NCBI GenBank assembly: GCA_031769625.1 | Contig: JAUIMM010000211.1 | Coordinates: 10,063,001 to 10,127,000 of the forward strand | Source of the DNA: Taudactylus pleione | Lineage: Eukaryota > Chordata > Amphibia > Anura > Myobatrachidae | DNA: 64,000 nt | Reading direction: 5' to 3' | Part shown: positions 10,619 through 21,006 of the stretch, piece by piece | Layout of the letters: each line of letters opens with the position of its first letter | How positions within the stretch are numbered: the first letter of the stretch is position 1 | Translations under genes and position numbers: made by a program | The notes under the pieces: model-generated | Told to the model about the DNA's origin: nothing | The model's input: the letters and a program-made list of their open reading frames with translations, nothing else | Databases searched by the model: none

Positions 10619-11704
10619 TTAAAGAAAACAATTCAAAGACAACATTTCATTCAATCCTAGCGGATGCACAGTTTGCAGAGTATGAATCCAAAAAGCTTCT
10701 TTTTGAAGCAAAATGCAGTCTCTGGGGGTCATTCAGACCCACGCGCGAGCGGCAGTACGCTCGCAAGTGGGTCGATGTTCCCCACTGCGCATGCGCACGA
10801 CGGAGGGAGCTCCGTCGTGCGATTGCGCGAGACCCGGAAAGTCCTTCGCTCAGAGTGTCTCAAGCAAAGGGGGCGTGCTGTCGATGGTGACTGACAGCAC
10901 GCCCCCTTTGGTGGGCGTGCCGGGGGCGTGCCTGCCAGACGGAGGCGTTCCCAAGGCAACGCCTACCGTCTGAAGCCGGCCCCACTGACATCACTAGTGA
11001 TGTCAGTGGGAGTGATTTTGGCTCTGATAGAGCCAAAATCACTCCTGGCCTTGCGGTTGGGAAACCCAACCGCAGGCTTTCACTCGCAGTTCCGATGGTC
11101 GCGATGGTCAAGACCATCGCTTCCATCTTTTTGCACGCTCGTATATGCTGTGGGTGGTGACCCACAGCTATATGAGCGTCCAGGATGACGCTCCATATTA
11201 ATGGAGGTGGGCCCTGATTCAGAGCGAGCGCTCTGGTCAGAGCGTCCGGCTCTGAATCAGGGCCTCTGTCTCCTCCTCTCAAGTTGGGGGGCACCCAATC
11301 AATCATTTTGTATTTAATGGAGGAAACACTATGATGGAAATCCTTGAAGTGTTTGGCCACAGGCTGGTCCGATCCTCTGCCTTCAATAGCCGCTCTGATG
11401 TTAGAGCGGTGCAGTGCCATCCTCTCTTTAAATTGATGAGAAGTTTTGCCCACATAAATCATGCCACAACGACACCTAAGTGTATACACTACAAACCTGC
11501 TGAAACATGTCAAGGGGTATTTCATAAGGAACTTTTTGCCAGATCTAGGGTGATAGAATGCATTGCCTGTTTCTAAAAAACTGCATGTGATGCACCCGAG
11601 ACATTTATAATTTCCAGCAGGACAAGTCAAAAAATGAGCAGAAGATGTCTTAATGCCTTGGTTCTAGAGACAGCCAATACCTTATCCTTTGCCCTTTTCA
11701 GTGT
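10619..11704 (-). pseudogene. PLE2 C-terminal part: Cys cluster and GIY-YIG endonuclease, split by a MITE
   Basis: On the minus strand 11630 to 11268 encodes the CLGCITC cysteine cluster and the GIY-YIG core (IYVGKTSHQFKERMALHRSN and then DWVPPNLRGGDR). Homology resumes at 10720 down to the stop at 10619-10621 after the MITE at 10724-11264. Relative to PLE3 an upstream stretch of about 220 bp is deleted, which shifts the frame and separates this part from the RT. The long continuous frame starting at 11630 runs into the MITE and is a chimera with no meaning. Confidence 0.85.
10724..11264. mobile_element. Serial-hairpin MITE, family 1, copy 1 (541 bp, TSD TCT)
   Basis: It begins GGGGGTCATTCAGA and ends TCTGAATCAGGGCC, flanked by TCT (10721-10723, 11265-11267). 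PLE3 at 17457-17475 shows the unoccupied site with a single TCT, confirming the borders. The interior is a chain of hairpins: 17-bp perfect arms 10866-10882/10893-10909; a 30-base perfect palindrome 10981-11010; 16-bp arms 11010-11025/11029-11044 with a 3-base loop; GCGATGGTC/GACCATCGC near 11100-11120; and a stem around 11135-11180. No coding capacity. A 3-bp TSD suggests a PIF/Harbinger-type mobiliser (inference). Confidence 0.85.
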
Positions 11705-13292
11705 TTAGTAATGATATCCTCGTTTTAAGAATTTCCAAGACATGTTGTCAATTTGTAGTATAGCATCACTTCTATCGCTACAGATTCTCCAGATTCTGAG
11801 GAATTGAGAATACGGAAGTCCCAATTTCAAAGATGCAGGATGATGGCTACTAGCTTGCAAGGTGGTATTACGATCTGTGGGTTTATAGAACATCGTGGTT
11901 TGAAGCTCATATGAATCACTTTGATTGATGGTGACATCCAAATAGTGGACTGAGCTATAGCTGTATTCAAAAGTAAATTTAATAGCATGATGTTTGTTAT
12001 TAAGGTCAGTCATCAACTGTAAAAATCGTTCCAAAGGCCCCGACCACAGGAAAAAGATGTCGTCTATATATCTAGAGTAACCCTTGATGTACTGGACAAT
12101 ATTGGGATCTGACAAAAAGAATTCATCTTCGACACCAAACATATAAATGTTAGCGAAACTAGGCACTACGCAAGAACCCATAGCACACCCAGATCGTTGG
12201 GTGTATATCTTGTTATCGAATAGGAAATAATTCCTAGTCAGAGTGAGTTCAAGCAGCAATTTGGGATCTGGTCCAACATAGTCAGGATGGTTACTAATAA
12301 AATTCTTAGTGGCTTGAATACTATCCTTCTGCGGTATACTTGTGTACAGACTGCAAACATCAATGGTACACATCAGATGTCGAGTAGGTAAGGGTGATAT
12401 ATTTTGCAGTCTCAAAATAAATGCAGTGGTATCTTTGAGGTATGACTGTTTGGAGCTGAGCAGAGGCTGTAAATAGAAATCCAGGAATTTGGAGATCCCA
12501 TAATATAACGAATCCCTAGCACCTATAATCAGTCTGCCAGGAGGAGAACAAGCGTCTTTATGAAGTTTAGGGATTGTATAAAAAGTTGGGATCTTTGGTG
12601 ACTCTTGTTTGAGAGCATCCCGGATGATAGCAGAAATAACCTTATTTACAGTAGCTTGATCTAATAATTCAAATAATTCTATTTGAAAGTTGTTGGTAGA
12701 GTCTTCTTGCATTAGTTCATAGACTGATAGATCTGATAATTGTCGGTAACATTCTTGTTTGTATGTTGTCAAATCTTGTATAACTATTCCGCCCCCTTTG
12801 TCAGCAGGGCGGATAACAATGTCCTTGTAACTGCCCAATTGTTGTAATGCTTGGACTTCCTTATGTGCCAAATTTTGATGGATAGACAGATTTGTAGGGG
12901 TATACTTAGATATGACATGATCCATGTGGTTAGTAAAGCATTTAATGCTCAAATTGGTTGACTGTGGAATAAAGGTAGACTTCTTATATACTGGATCCGA
13001 TGACGAGACATTTTCTGTAGTACCAAAAAATTCTTTCAGCTTTAATCTCCTGCCAAATTTGAAGAGGTCTATTTTATTCTGAAAAGTATTCGCCAAACAA
13101 GTAGGGACAAATGATAAACCTTTGTTTAAAACATTAATTTCATCCGTAGTTAAGATCCTGGCTGACAGATTGAAGACTAGGTCTTCATTGGGTGTGTCTT
13201 TTTTTGCCTTCCTCGCCCATTCACCCCCGCGCCTGGTGCGGGTTCTCTGGTTAAATCCAGGGTGGCACGAGTCGCCACCCCTAAAGGGGGCT
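11705..13292 (-). pseudogene. PLE2 reverse transcriptase region
   Basis: The open frame from 13096 (463 residues) shows IRPADKGG (95-102), RT motif A TIDVCSLYTS with D246, motif B GCAMGS (303-308) and motif C SRYIDDIFFLW (Asp pair 345-346). In the same frame upstream to about 13292 lie PLE N-terminal signatures, FNLSARILT and NKGLSFVPT, so the Met at 13096 is not the real start. The frame ends at a TAA created within the sequence matching PLE3 HYKTPKR. RT motifs are intact, but the endonuclease is separated by the stop and the 220-bp deletion, and the true N-terminus is missing. Confidence 0.88.
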
Positions 13293-13302
13293 TCTGACTT
13301 GA

Positions 13303-13757
13303 GATGGAGCTATCACGTCTTAAGAAATGGGAAGTCGATTATTTGCTACACGGCATTTCATTATCTGACTACTACAGGGATAAAAAAAATCCCCCGTGGA
13401 TTTCGCATCAGAAACATCCCAACGATTGGCCGGTATAATATAGAATTTTGCCGTAGATGAGGCTGCCGTCCTCAATAAATGCTCCTTTGATTTCATTCTG
13501 TTAGTAATTGAGGAATCACGGAGAGAGCTGACTTTAGTTAAAGAAAAAATCTCTGCTTTTGAATCGGCACATTTGGCCAAGATCAGGTCAGATACGTCAC
13601 AAGATTGGCTGAATAAATTAACTGTACAGATTGAGAAATACCGCAATTTAAAAAATCTAAATTACAGACAGTTACGCGTGATTACGCTGAATGTAAGGTT
13701 TATAGTTGGGCGTACAATAGAGGTCAAACTCGTCATCGTCGTCGGTTCCAGTATATA
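13303..13757 (+). pseudogene. PLE3 N-terminal coding remnant
   Basis: From ATG 13303 the frame reads MELSRLKKWEVDYLLHGI and later, after frame disruption near 13430-13440, ESRRELTLVKEKISAFESAH and DWLNKLTVQIEKYRNLKNLN: charged, probably helical sequence of the sort found at PLE N-termini. It then passes through YSWAYNRGQTRHRRRFQY before the junction with the KKSTFIPQ segment at about 13760. Assigned to PLE by position and orientation; the fold is not recognised. Confidence 0.55.
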
Positions 13758-13964
13758 AGAAGTCTACCTTTATTCCACAGTCAACCAATTTGAGCATTAA
13801 ATGCTTTACTAACCACATGGATCATGTCATATCTAAGTATACCCCTACAAATCTGTCTATCCATCAAAATTTGGCACATAAGGAAGTCCAAGCATTACAA
13901 CAATTGGGCAGTTACAAGGACATTGTTATCCGCCCTGCTGACAAAGGGGGCGGAATAGTTATAC
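13758..13964 (+). pseudogene. PLE3 coding segment upstream of the hAT-like insertion
   Basis: Encodes KKSTFIPQSTNLSIKCF through IRPADKGGGIVI, nearly identical to PLE2 residues 38-106, and is cut at 13964 by the 13965-15715 element. The reading frame resumes at 15716 after the duplicated AGTTATAC. Confidence 0.85.
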
Positions 13965-15715
13965 TAGGGATGTGCGCCGGACCATTTTTGCCGGATTTGG
14001 ATTTGGTTCCAATTCGTCGTCCGGCTTTGGCTTTGGATTTGGATTTGCCAAACTGCGGTGACTGGCTTTGGATTTGGATTTGGATTTTTTTACAAAAATT
14101 GACAAAAAAAGCTAAAATCACATAAATTGGTCTTTTTTTCTTCCTAGAGTATTATTAACCTCAATAACATTAATTTCCAGTCAATTTAGACCATATCACA
14201 GCTTATAATATTGTTTTCAACATTATTGGCCAAAGGTTGCAGTGAGCTGACTGGTTACTAAGCGACAAAGCAGCGGCACAACGACACAGACACCACAGTA
14301 TAAAGCACATCTATGACACATTGCCACACAGCAGTGGCAGAAATGAAAAGTAGTGCACCCACCCAGTGGGGTATGTCCAGCAGAATCACAGTACTTGTTT
14401 ACATAGTGGGCTACGGCCCAAAGAGTCACAGTGCACAATCTTATTCACATTACACCGCACATAGGGCCTGATTCACATTACACCATAAAGTAGTGTCTCT
14501 TATTTATGTTACGATACACAGTAGTGCTCCTTTTACACAATGCCCACAGTAGTGACCCTTTTACACAATGCCCACAGTAGTGCCCCTTTTACACAATGCC
14601 CACAGTAGCAGTGTCCCTTACACAATGCCCCCAGCAGTGGTGCCCCCTATGCAGTCCCCTTAGTAGTAGGGTCCCCTATGCAGTGCCCCCAGTAGAATAC
14701 CCCCCAGTAGTATGCCCCCCATTAGCAGGACCCCCAGTAGTATGCCCCCCATTAGCATGCCACCCAGTAGTATGCCCCCCATTAGCAGCCCCCCCAGTAG
14801 TATGGCCCCAAAGTAGTATGGCCCCCCCAGTAGTTTGCCCCCCCAGTAGTAGGCTGCCCCAGTAGCAGGCCCCCCCCAGTAGTAGGCTGCCCCAGTAGTA
14901 GCCCCCTGTAGTATGGCCCCCCCTGTAGTAAGCCCCCCCCAGTAGTAGTAAGCCCCCCCAGTAGTATGCCCCCCCCAGTAGTAGTAAGCCCCCCCAGTAG
15001 TATGCCCCCCAACAGTAGTATGGCCCCCCCAGAAGCAGGCCCCTCAGTAGTATGGCCCCCCCAGTAGCAGACCCCCCCAGTAGCAGACCCCCCCAGTAGT
15101 ATAGCCCCCCCAGTAGCATGGACCCCCAGTAGCAGACCCCCCCAGTAGCAGACCCCCCCAGTAGTATAGCCCCCCCAGTAGCAGACCTCCCCAGTAGTAT
15201 AGTCCCCCCAGTAGTATGTCCCCCCCGCATCCCCAGTAACAGACCCCCCAGTAGCAGACCCCCCCGATAGCACCCCCAGCCCTTGCACAAGTAAAAAAAA
15301 AGAAAAAAAAAACTTACCTGTATCCCCGCTCCCGCGCCGTCCGCTCTGCTCTCACACGCTGAGGATGGAGCCGGAAGACGGAGCTCATGTGTGAGCTCCA
15401 GCCGGCTCCCTCCGTGCAGCAGCCAATGAGAGTCTGTGCGACTCTCATTGGCTGCTGCAACAAACACACAGCTGCCGCTGGCGTCTGTGTGTTTGTTCTG
15501 TGTAGGGCAGAGCGCTATCAGTAGCGCTCTGCCCTACACTAGAGGAGCCCTGATGTCGGATTCTCTAGTGAGAATCCGACATCAGGCGGCCTGCCGTTCG
15601 GCCCCAAACGGGGATCCGAGTCAGGCGGTGAACACCCGAACAGGGTTCGGGTGGACTTGGATCCCCAATGTTCGGAGCGGTTCGGATTCCACAGAATCCG
15701 AACCGCTCATCTCTA
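13965..15715. mobile_element. Non-autonomous hAT-like element (1751 bp, TSD AGTTATAC)
   Basis: TIR TAGGGATG at 13965 and CATCTCTA ending at 15715, with perfect 8-bp TSD AGTTATAC (13957-13964, 15716-15723). PLE2 shows the uninterrupted sequence. Layout: TTTGGATTTGGAT-rich left region, CAGTAGT minisatellite (14515-15290), CpG-rich block with inverted repeats, and a terminal palindrome CGGTTCGGATTC near 15678-15705. A minus-strand splice-donor consensus lies at 15312-15319. Non-coding. Confidence 0.85.
14515..15290. repeat. CAGTAGT-type minisatellite
   Basis: Units such as CCCCCCAGTAGTATG and CCCAGTAGCAGACC repeat with variable length. Overlapping minus-strand frames of up to 263 residues (Gly/Tyr/Leu-rich) are repeat shadows. 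Confidence 0.85.
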
Positions 15716-15723
15716 AGTTATAC

Positions 15724-16324
15724 AAGATTTGACAACATGCAAACAAGAAAGTTACCGACAATTATCAGATCAATCAGTCTATGAACTAATGCAAGAAGAC
15801 CCTACCAACAACTTTCAAATAGAATTATTTGAATTATTAGATCAAGCTACTGTAAATAAGGTTATTTCTGCTATCATCCGGGATGCTGTCAAACAAGAGT
15901 CACCAAAGATCCCAACTTTTTATACAATCCCTAAACTTCATAAAGACGCTTGTTCTCCTCCTGGCAGACTGATTATAGCTGCTAGGGATTCGTTATATTA
16001 TGGGATCTCCAAATTCCTGGATTTCTATTTACAGCCTCTGCTCAGCTCCAAACAGTCATACCTCAAAGATACCACTGCATTTATTTTGAGACTGCAAAAT
16101 ATATCACCCTTACCTACTCGACATCTGATGTGTACCATTGATGTTTGCAGTCTGTACACAAGTATACCGCAGAAGGATGGTATTCAAGCCACTAAGAATT
16201 TTATTAGTAACCATCCTATGTTGAACCAGATCCCGAATTTTTTGCAGCCCTGCTTGAACTCACTCTGACTAGGAATTATTTCCTATTCGATAACAAGATA
16301 TACACCCAACGATCTGGGTGTTCT
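15724..16324 (+). pseudogene. PLE3 RT region, first half
   Basis: Open from 15729 to 16268 with sequence matching PLE2 residues about 113-285, including RT motif A TIDVCSLYTSIP. Near 16216-16245 small indels relative to PLE2 (in the segment matching HPDYVGPDPKLLLE) break the frame, so motif A and motifs B/C are now in different frames. Confidence 0.85.
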
Positions 16325-17563
16325 ATGGGTTCTTGCGTAGCGCCTAGTTTCGCTAACATTTATATGTTTGGTGTCGAAGATGAATTCCTTTTGTCAGATC
16401 CCAATATTGTCCAGTACATCAAGGGTTACTCTAGATATATAGACGACATCTTTTTCCTGTGGTCGGGGCCTTTGGAACGATTTTTACAGTTGATGACTGA
16501 CCTTAATAACAAACATCATGCTATTAAATTTACTTTTGAATACAGCTATAGCTCAGTCCACTATTTGGATGTCACCATCAATCAAAGTGATTCATATGAG
16601 CTTCAAACCACGATGTTCTATCAACCCACAGATCGTAATACCACCTTGCAAGCTAGTAGCCATCATCCTGCATCTTTGAAATTGGGACTTCCATATTCTC
16701 AATTCCTCAGAATCTGGAGAATCTGTAGCGATAGAAGTGATGCTATACTACACACTGACAACATGTCTCGGAAATTCTTAAAACAAGGATATCATTACAA
16801 AACACCGAAAAGGGCAAAGGATAAGGTATTGGCTGTCTCTAGAACCAAGGCATTGACTCCCCGTGGCCCTAAAGACAGGTCCAATAAAGTTGTTTGGACG
16901 CAACAATTTACTACAGCCAGCAGACCATTTATACGTTCAGCTAATGAGATCTGGCCAATTGTTGCCAATGACCCTAAATTACCTGCCCTTCAAGGTTCTT
17001 CCATTTTATCCTCTTACAAGAGAGGAAAGAATATTAAGGATATTGTGGTACACAATGATGTAAGCCAGTTCACTAAGACATCTTCTGCTCATTTTTTGAC
17101 TCGTCCTGCTGGAAATTATAAATGTCTCGGGTGCATCACATGCAGTTTTTTAGAAACAGGCAATGCATTCTATCACCCTAGATCTGGCAAAAAGTTCCTT
17201 ATGAAATACCCCTTGACATGTTCCAGCAGGTTTGTAGTGTATACAGTTAGGTATCCGTGTGGCATGCTTTATGTGGGCAAAACTTCTCGTCAATTTAAAG
17301 AGAGGATGGCACTGCACCACTCTAACATCAGAGCGGCTATTGAAGGCAGAGGATCGGACCAGCCTGTGGCCAAACACTTCAAGGATTTCCATCATAGTGT
17401 TTCCTCCATTAAATACAAAATCATTGATTGGGTGCCCCCCAACTTGAGAGGAGGAGACAGAGACCGCATTTTGCTTAAAAAAGAAGTTTTTTGGATTTAT
17501 ACTCTGCAAACTGTGCATCCGCTAGGATTGAATGAAATGTTGTCTTTGAATTGTTTTCTTTAA
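16325..17563 (+). CDS. PLE3 RT motifs B/C through GIY-YIG endonuclease (partial ORF)
   Basis: This 412-residue frame starts inside RT motif B (MGSCVAPSFANIYM), contains motif C SRYIDDIFFLW, a linker, the cysteine cluster CLGCITC and a C-terminal GIY-YIG domain from about residue 304 (VVYTVRYPCGMLYVGKTS, then KERMALHHSN and DWVPPNLRGGDR). It gives the intact reference for the 220-bp deletion in PLE2. The upstream frameshift means no complete RT is encoded. The stop at 17561-17563 is followed by the 3' region shared with PLE2. Confidence 0.88.
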   Translation: MGSCVAPSFANIYMFGVEDEFLLSDPNIVQYIKGYSRYIDDIFFLWSGPLERFLQLMTDLNNKHHAIKFTFEYSYSSVHYLDVTINQSDSYELQTTMFYQPTDRNTTLQASSHHPASLKLGLPYSQFLRIWRICSDRSDAILHTDNMSRKFLKQGYHYKTPKRAKDKVLAVSRTKALTPRGPKDRSNKVVWTQQFTTASRPFIRSANEIWPIVANDPKLPALQGSSILSSYKRGKNIKDIVVHNDVSQFTKTSSAHFLTRPAGNYKCLGCITCSFLETGNAFYHPRSGKKFLMKYPLTCSSRFVVYTVRYPCGMLYVGKTSRQFKERMALHHSNIRAAIEGRGSDQPVAKHFKDFHHSVSSIKYKIIDWVPPNLRGGDRDRILLKKEVFWIYTLQTVHPLGLNEMLSLNCFL

Positions 17564-18093
17564 TTGTTTTTCTAATGTTTTACTCTGCCGTGATCTGATG
17601 ATCTGTTCTGTTGATACATTGGTTCCTTTGATTACTTACAGGCAATCTTTTGTGTTCATCTTGATACTATTGTATGTATTATATTATGTTTTCCCTATCA
17701 CTAGGCTGACCAGTTATTTGGCACTTCTGATAGAGCTGGCTGTTTGGATGTTATAATTATGCTGCCTTTTGGCACTTATATACCTCATACGCACGATATG
17801 ATATGGTACTCATCCTGCCCATTAGTGTTAAGTGATCGTTGTAAAAGCCCATTATGGATAAAGCCTATTATCATTGATATCTGATACCGTATTGTGACGT
17901 AATGGTTGTACTGTTTTCCTTAGTTGCCATGGTGATGGTATACACGAGAATCCACGCCCCCCTGTGAGTCACCGACCGCCGGCGCTATGCGCGCCCATGA
18001 CGTCATCGGGACTCGAACGGGTTGGCGTGACACGAGCACCAGGGTGATTATGGTATGTATATATGTTTGTTTGTTTCATGTTATCTTTTCATT

Positions 18094-18130
18094 GTGTCTT
18101 GATAAAAGAGCTGAGATGTTCTGAAACGTT
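18094..18130 (+). ncRNA. Hammerhead-like motif of PLE3 (degenerate)
   Basis: CTTGATAAA (18098-18106), stem II AGAGC (18107-18111)/GTTCT (18118-18122, one G-U pair), GAAA (18123-18126), CGTT. Mirror of the PLE2 motif; one stem base differs yet pairing is retained. Confidence 0.45.
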
Positions 18131-18198
18131 GACTACACATTAGACAGTGTTTCTTTATTTTATTATACCAGTCCTGGAGTTCCGTCCATCACCTATAC

Positions 18199-18199
<1 letters not shown>

Positions 18200-18239
<40 letters not shown>

Positions 18240-18281
18240 TACACATATATATATATCTATATATATACACATACATATATA
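18200..18281. repeat. TA/CA microsatellite at PLE3 end
   Basis: Mostly (TA)n with (CA)n stretches. It sits at the outer end of PLE3. Confidence 0.85.
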
Positions 18282-18983
18282 TGGGTTGGCGATAAAAATG
18301 GCCTTTCAGCTAAATCTATAAAAACACCTAACCTATAGACACAGCCCTGGCATTATGCGATGACAAAAGTCGAAACACGGGAGACTCTTTATAAAGTTAA
18401 AACTTATTTAGGAACTTTCAAAAGAGCACATTGAAGGTGTAGGTGTGTAACTGGTGCCAGTATGCTTTTAGTACTTGTGCCATCTGCAGAAAATATCCTC
18501 AAAGTAGACCTAGATATTGTCTCCTATTGTGAAGCCTTTCCAGTGATTGATTCACACGCTTTTTACCTGTCTCCTGGGCAAGCATGATATATTGCTGCGG
18601 CCGATCTGCTAAAGAGACGGAAATTATGGTAATATGTCAGTGTACAGAAATACCTGCTCGGGAATCGTTCCTGGGTTCTAAGAAAAACAAAACAGTTTAG
18701 ATCAAAGCTGTATCGGCACCACTTCTAAGTAATGCACGTACTCAATCAAACGTGTGCCACCGTGCAACCGTACAGTAAGCCCATCCCTGTCTTTTAGGAC
18801 AAATTCAGACTTACACCCGATATTTGTGAAAGAGAAATGGAGATCAAGTTCTAATATGGAAGCAGTCCTGTCATCTACGCACAACTGCCCAGAATACATG
18901 CAGAACAAACATATAAAATGTAATACATATTTGTTAGACATACTGTTTTGCAAGTTTCTTATACTATATATGTACTTAGGGCC
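18282..18983. other. No gene or clear repeat
   Basis: Short frames on both strands have no domain signature and no splice context. Confidence 0.5.
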
Positions 18984-18986
18984 TGT

Positions 18987-19539
18987 GGCCCTGATTCAGA
19001 GCCGGACGCTCTTACCAGAGCGCTCGCTCTGAATCAGGGCCGTCCTATTTAAATTTGGAGCGGCCTTTTGGACGCTCACATAGCTGTGGGTTACCACCCA
19101 CAGCTTATGCTAGCGTCCATGATGATGGTCGCGATGGTCAAGACCATCGCGACCATCGGGCTTGTGATGAGACCCTGCGGTAGGGTCTCGCTGCCGCAAG
19201 CCCAGGAGTGATTTTGGCTCTATCAGAGCCAAAATCACTCCCACTGACATCACTAGTGATGTCAGTGGGGCCGGACCCAGACGGTAGGCGTTCCCATGGG
19301 AACGCCTCCGTCTGGCAGCCACGCCCCTGGCACGCCCACCAAAGGGGACGTGCTGTCAGTCACCATCGACAGCACGCCCCCTTTGGTGCGAGACCCGGAG
19401 CGACAGCTTGGCTGTCTGTCGCTGTCTGGGTCTCGCGCATGCGCACGACGGAGCTCCCTCCGTCGTGCGCATGCGCATTGGGGTAACATCGACCCGCTTG
19501 CGAGCGTCCTGCGCTCGCGAGCGGGTCTGAATGAGACCC
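18987..19539. mobile_element. Serial-hairpin MITE, family 1, copy 2 (553 bp, TSD TGT)
   Basis: Opposite orientation to copy 1. It begins GGCCCTGATTCAGAGCC and ends GTCTGAATGAGACCC, flanked by TGT (18984-18986, 19540-19542). The same hairpin order appears in reverse: the stem with CACAGCTTATG, the GCGATGGTC stem, the GGGTCTC stem, a 16-bp stem at 19206-19240, the CATCACTAGTGATG palindrome, the GGCGTTCC stem, the GTGCTGTC stem and the CGACGGAG stem. Confidence 0.85.
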
Positions 19540-19542
19540 TGT

Positions 19543-19922
19543 GTACGCTGCGCCTTTGCATGCATCGGCTGTGAGATAATACGCTAAGGCTGCATCGTGT
19601 GTAAATTGCTGCCTCTTGCCGGCTTCTCTGATTCGCTGCTGCACCTGAGGATGTGGCGTCAGGTCATCTGCATAAACTTCAGTCATCAGAGCACCTCTCA
19701 GGCTGCTTAGGGTGACCGGGAAATTCACGCTGCTGGAGCCAGTGAAGGAGAAGCTTAATTGCCCCAAATATTAAATGAAATGTTGGAAATATGTGTGTAC
19801 AGGTGCGATGGTACGGCAGAGTTATGTACACATCAGTGGATGCCTTATCACTACGTACAGCCGTACTCACTGTTATACACACCGGTTCTGGATGGAGCTG
19901 ATGAATGCATCCAGCTAGCAAC
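19543..19922. other. Spacer, no gene seen
   Basis: No supported feature. The several overlapping short frames are not homologous to anything I recognise. Confidence 0.45.
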
Positions 19923-19925
19923 AAA

Positions 19926-20524
19926 GGCCCTCATTCAGAGCCGCTCGCTATTTGCGGTCGTTCGTTTTCTAAAAAGGGGTGGCTATTCAAATGAACCGTT
20001 CGCACTTTGCGGTCTGTTCACGCCTCTAAGTCTGAACGAGCGAGCAAAACATGCGAACGTAAATTTGAAAAATACGCCCCCTGGCCGCTCGCACCATACG
20101 TCATGTCCGCTATTTATTAGATTAATCGAGTACATCGACCAGCGTATGAACTGCTCGCTATTCTTGTGGTTGGTTTTTTCAACCACTATTTTGTGAGCAG
20201 TTCTGAGTTAAAAAAAACCAAGTGACGTAGTCAATGACGCTGCTGGATTAATTATGCACTCCCTTAAAACGCCCGTTTTGACCTTTAAGCACGCCTGCGA
20301 TCGGATTTCCACTCCCCGTTTTCAAACACCTTCCCCTGTTACCACCCACAAACGCCTCATTCTGTCACTCAAATTAGCAGGCATTCGCTATTTTGCGAGC
20401 ACATGAATTTCGACCGCACTGACTGGTTCGCGCATGCGTATAACAATCCGTACGCATGCGCAGTTGGGCAAACATCGCTCGGAGCGAACGAGCTGCCGCT
20501 TACGAGCGGCTCTGAATCAGGCCC
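19926..20524. mobile_element. MITE with GGCC...TCAGAGCCGCTCG ends (599 bp)
   Basis: Left end GGCCCTCATTCAGAGCCGCTCG-like and right end GAGCGGCTCTGAATCAGGCC, flanked by AAA on both sides (19923-19925, 20525-20527). The outer 13 bases match family 1, but the interior differs and has fewer hairpins. Non-coding. Confidence 0.65.
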
Positions 20525-20527
20525 AAA

Positions 20528-20838
20528 GTCTGTGGTAGGATCAGCACAGCTGCGGCGGTGGGGGTCCCCAACCCCCCGATATGACCACCCGCGAGCCACA
20601 GTACTGTCCCACTGAAATCGGGATGCTGGGGAGGGTTGCGCCCTCTACGGGTGGCGCCCCTGTGCGACCGCACTGGTCGAACACCCCTAGAGCCGGCCCT
20701 GCTTCCACTAACTTGCGGACTACTCAAGCTGTATGTAGAGGGAGTTGGGCGGCATTGACTTTTAGTGGGTGTATGTAGTTTTGTGCTGCGATTGCCGTGT
20801 GTATGCATGATTAGCATATTTTCGCAGTGGCCAAGTGT
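20528..20838. other. Repeat fragments flanking hAT1
   Basis: 20528-20706 resembles the outer 2919-7917 element (TTGCGCCCTCTAC, then AGAGCCGGCCCTGC). The rest, with 25614-25640, appears to be another MITE into which hAT1 jumped. Confidence 0.5.
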
Positions 20839-21006
20839 GTGCAAACTAGGGGTGAGCGGGTTCGGATTTCTGAAATCCGAACCCCCCCGAGCCCCCCCGC
20901 TCCGAGGCCAATGCAAGTCAGGCTCGACTTTTCCCGCCTGACTCGGATCTGAAATCAAGGCAAAACGTCATCATCCCGCCTTCCGGGTCTCGCGGGTTTT
21001 GGATCC

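Larger units (their letters stand above)
9980..13300 (-). mobile_element. Penelope-like element PLE2 (minus), arm of a head-to-head inverted pair
   Basis: The 3' region (9980-10618) is the reverse complement of 17564-18203 in PLE3, and the coding part matches PLE3 closely. Its 5' end stops at about 13292-13300, where the plus-oriented PLE3 begins. It carries a hairpin MITE (10724-11264), an internal deletion of about 220 bp relative to PLE3 (between 'AAGGCATT' and 'AAGACATC'), and a premature stop. Confidence 0.85.
13301..18203 (+). mobile_element. Penelope-like element PLE3 (plus), broken by a hAT-like insertion
   Basis: Runs from the head-to-head junction with PLE2 to the 3' end at about 18203, where GGAGTTCCGTCCATCACC is followed by a (TA)n run. 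It contains an N-terminal coding remnant, then a jump that skips the segment PLE2 retains at 13000-13292, then the RT/endonuclease coding region interrupted by 13965-15715. The 3' region is the mirror of 9980-10618. Confidence 0.85.

Noticed and set aside
10860..11630. 256-residue PLE2 protein as a real product
   Set aside because: About the second half is translated hairpin-MITE sequence; the genuine PLE homology stops at the insertion point.
14676..15467. Gly/Leu/Tyr-rich 263-residue protein (and similar frames at 3960-4415 and 35680-36226)
   Set aside because: Produced by the CAGTAGT minisatellite; several phases stay open at once and the sequences are low-complexity.
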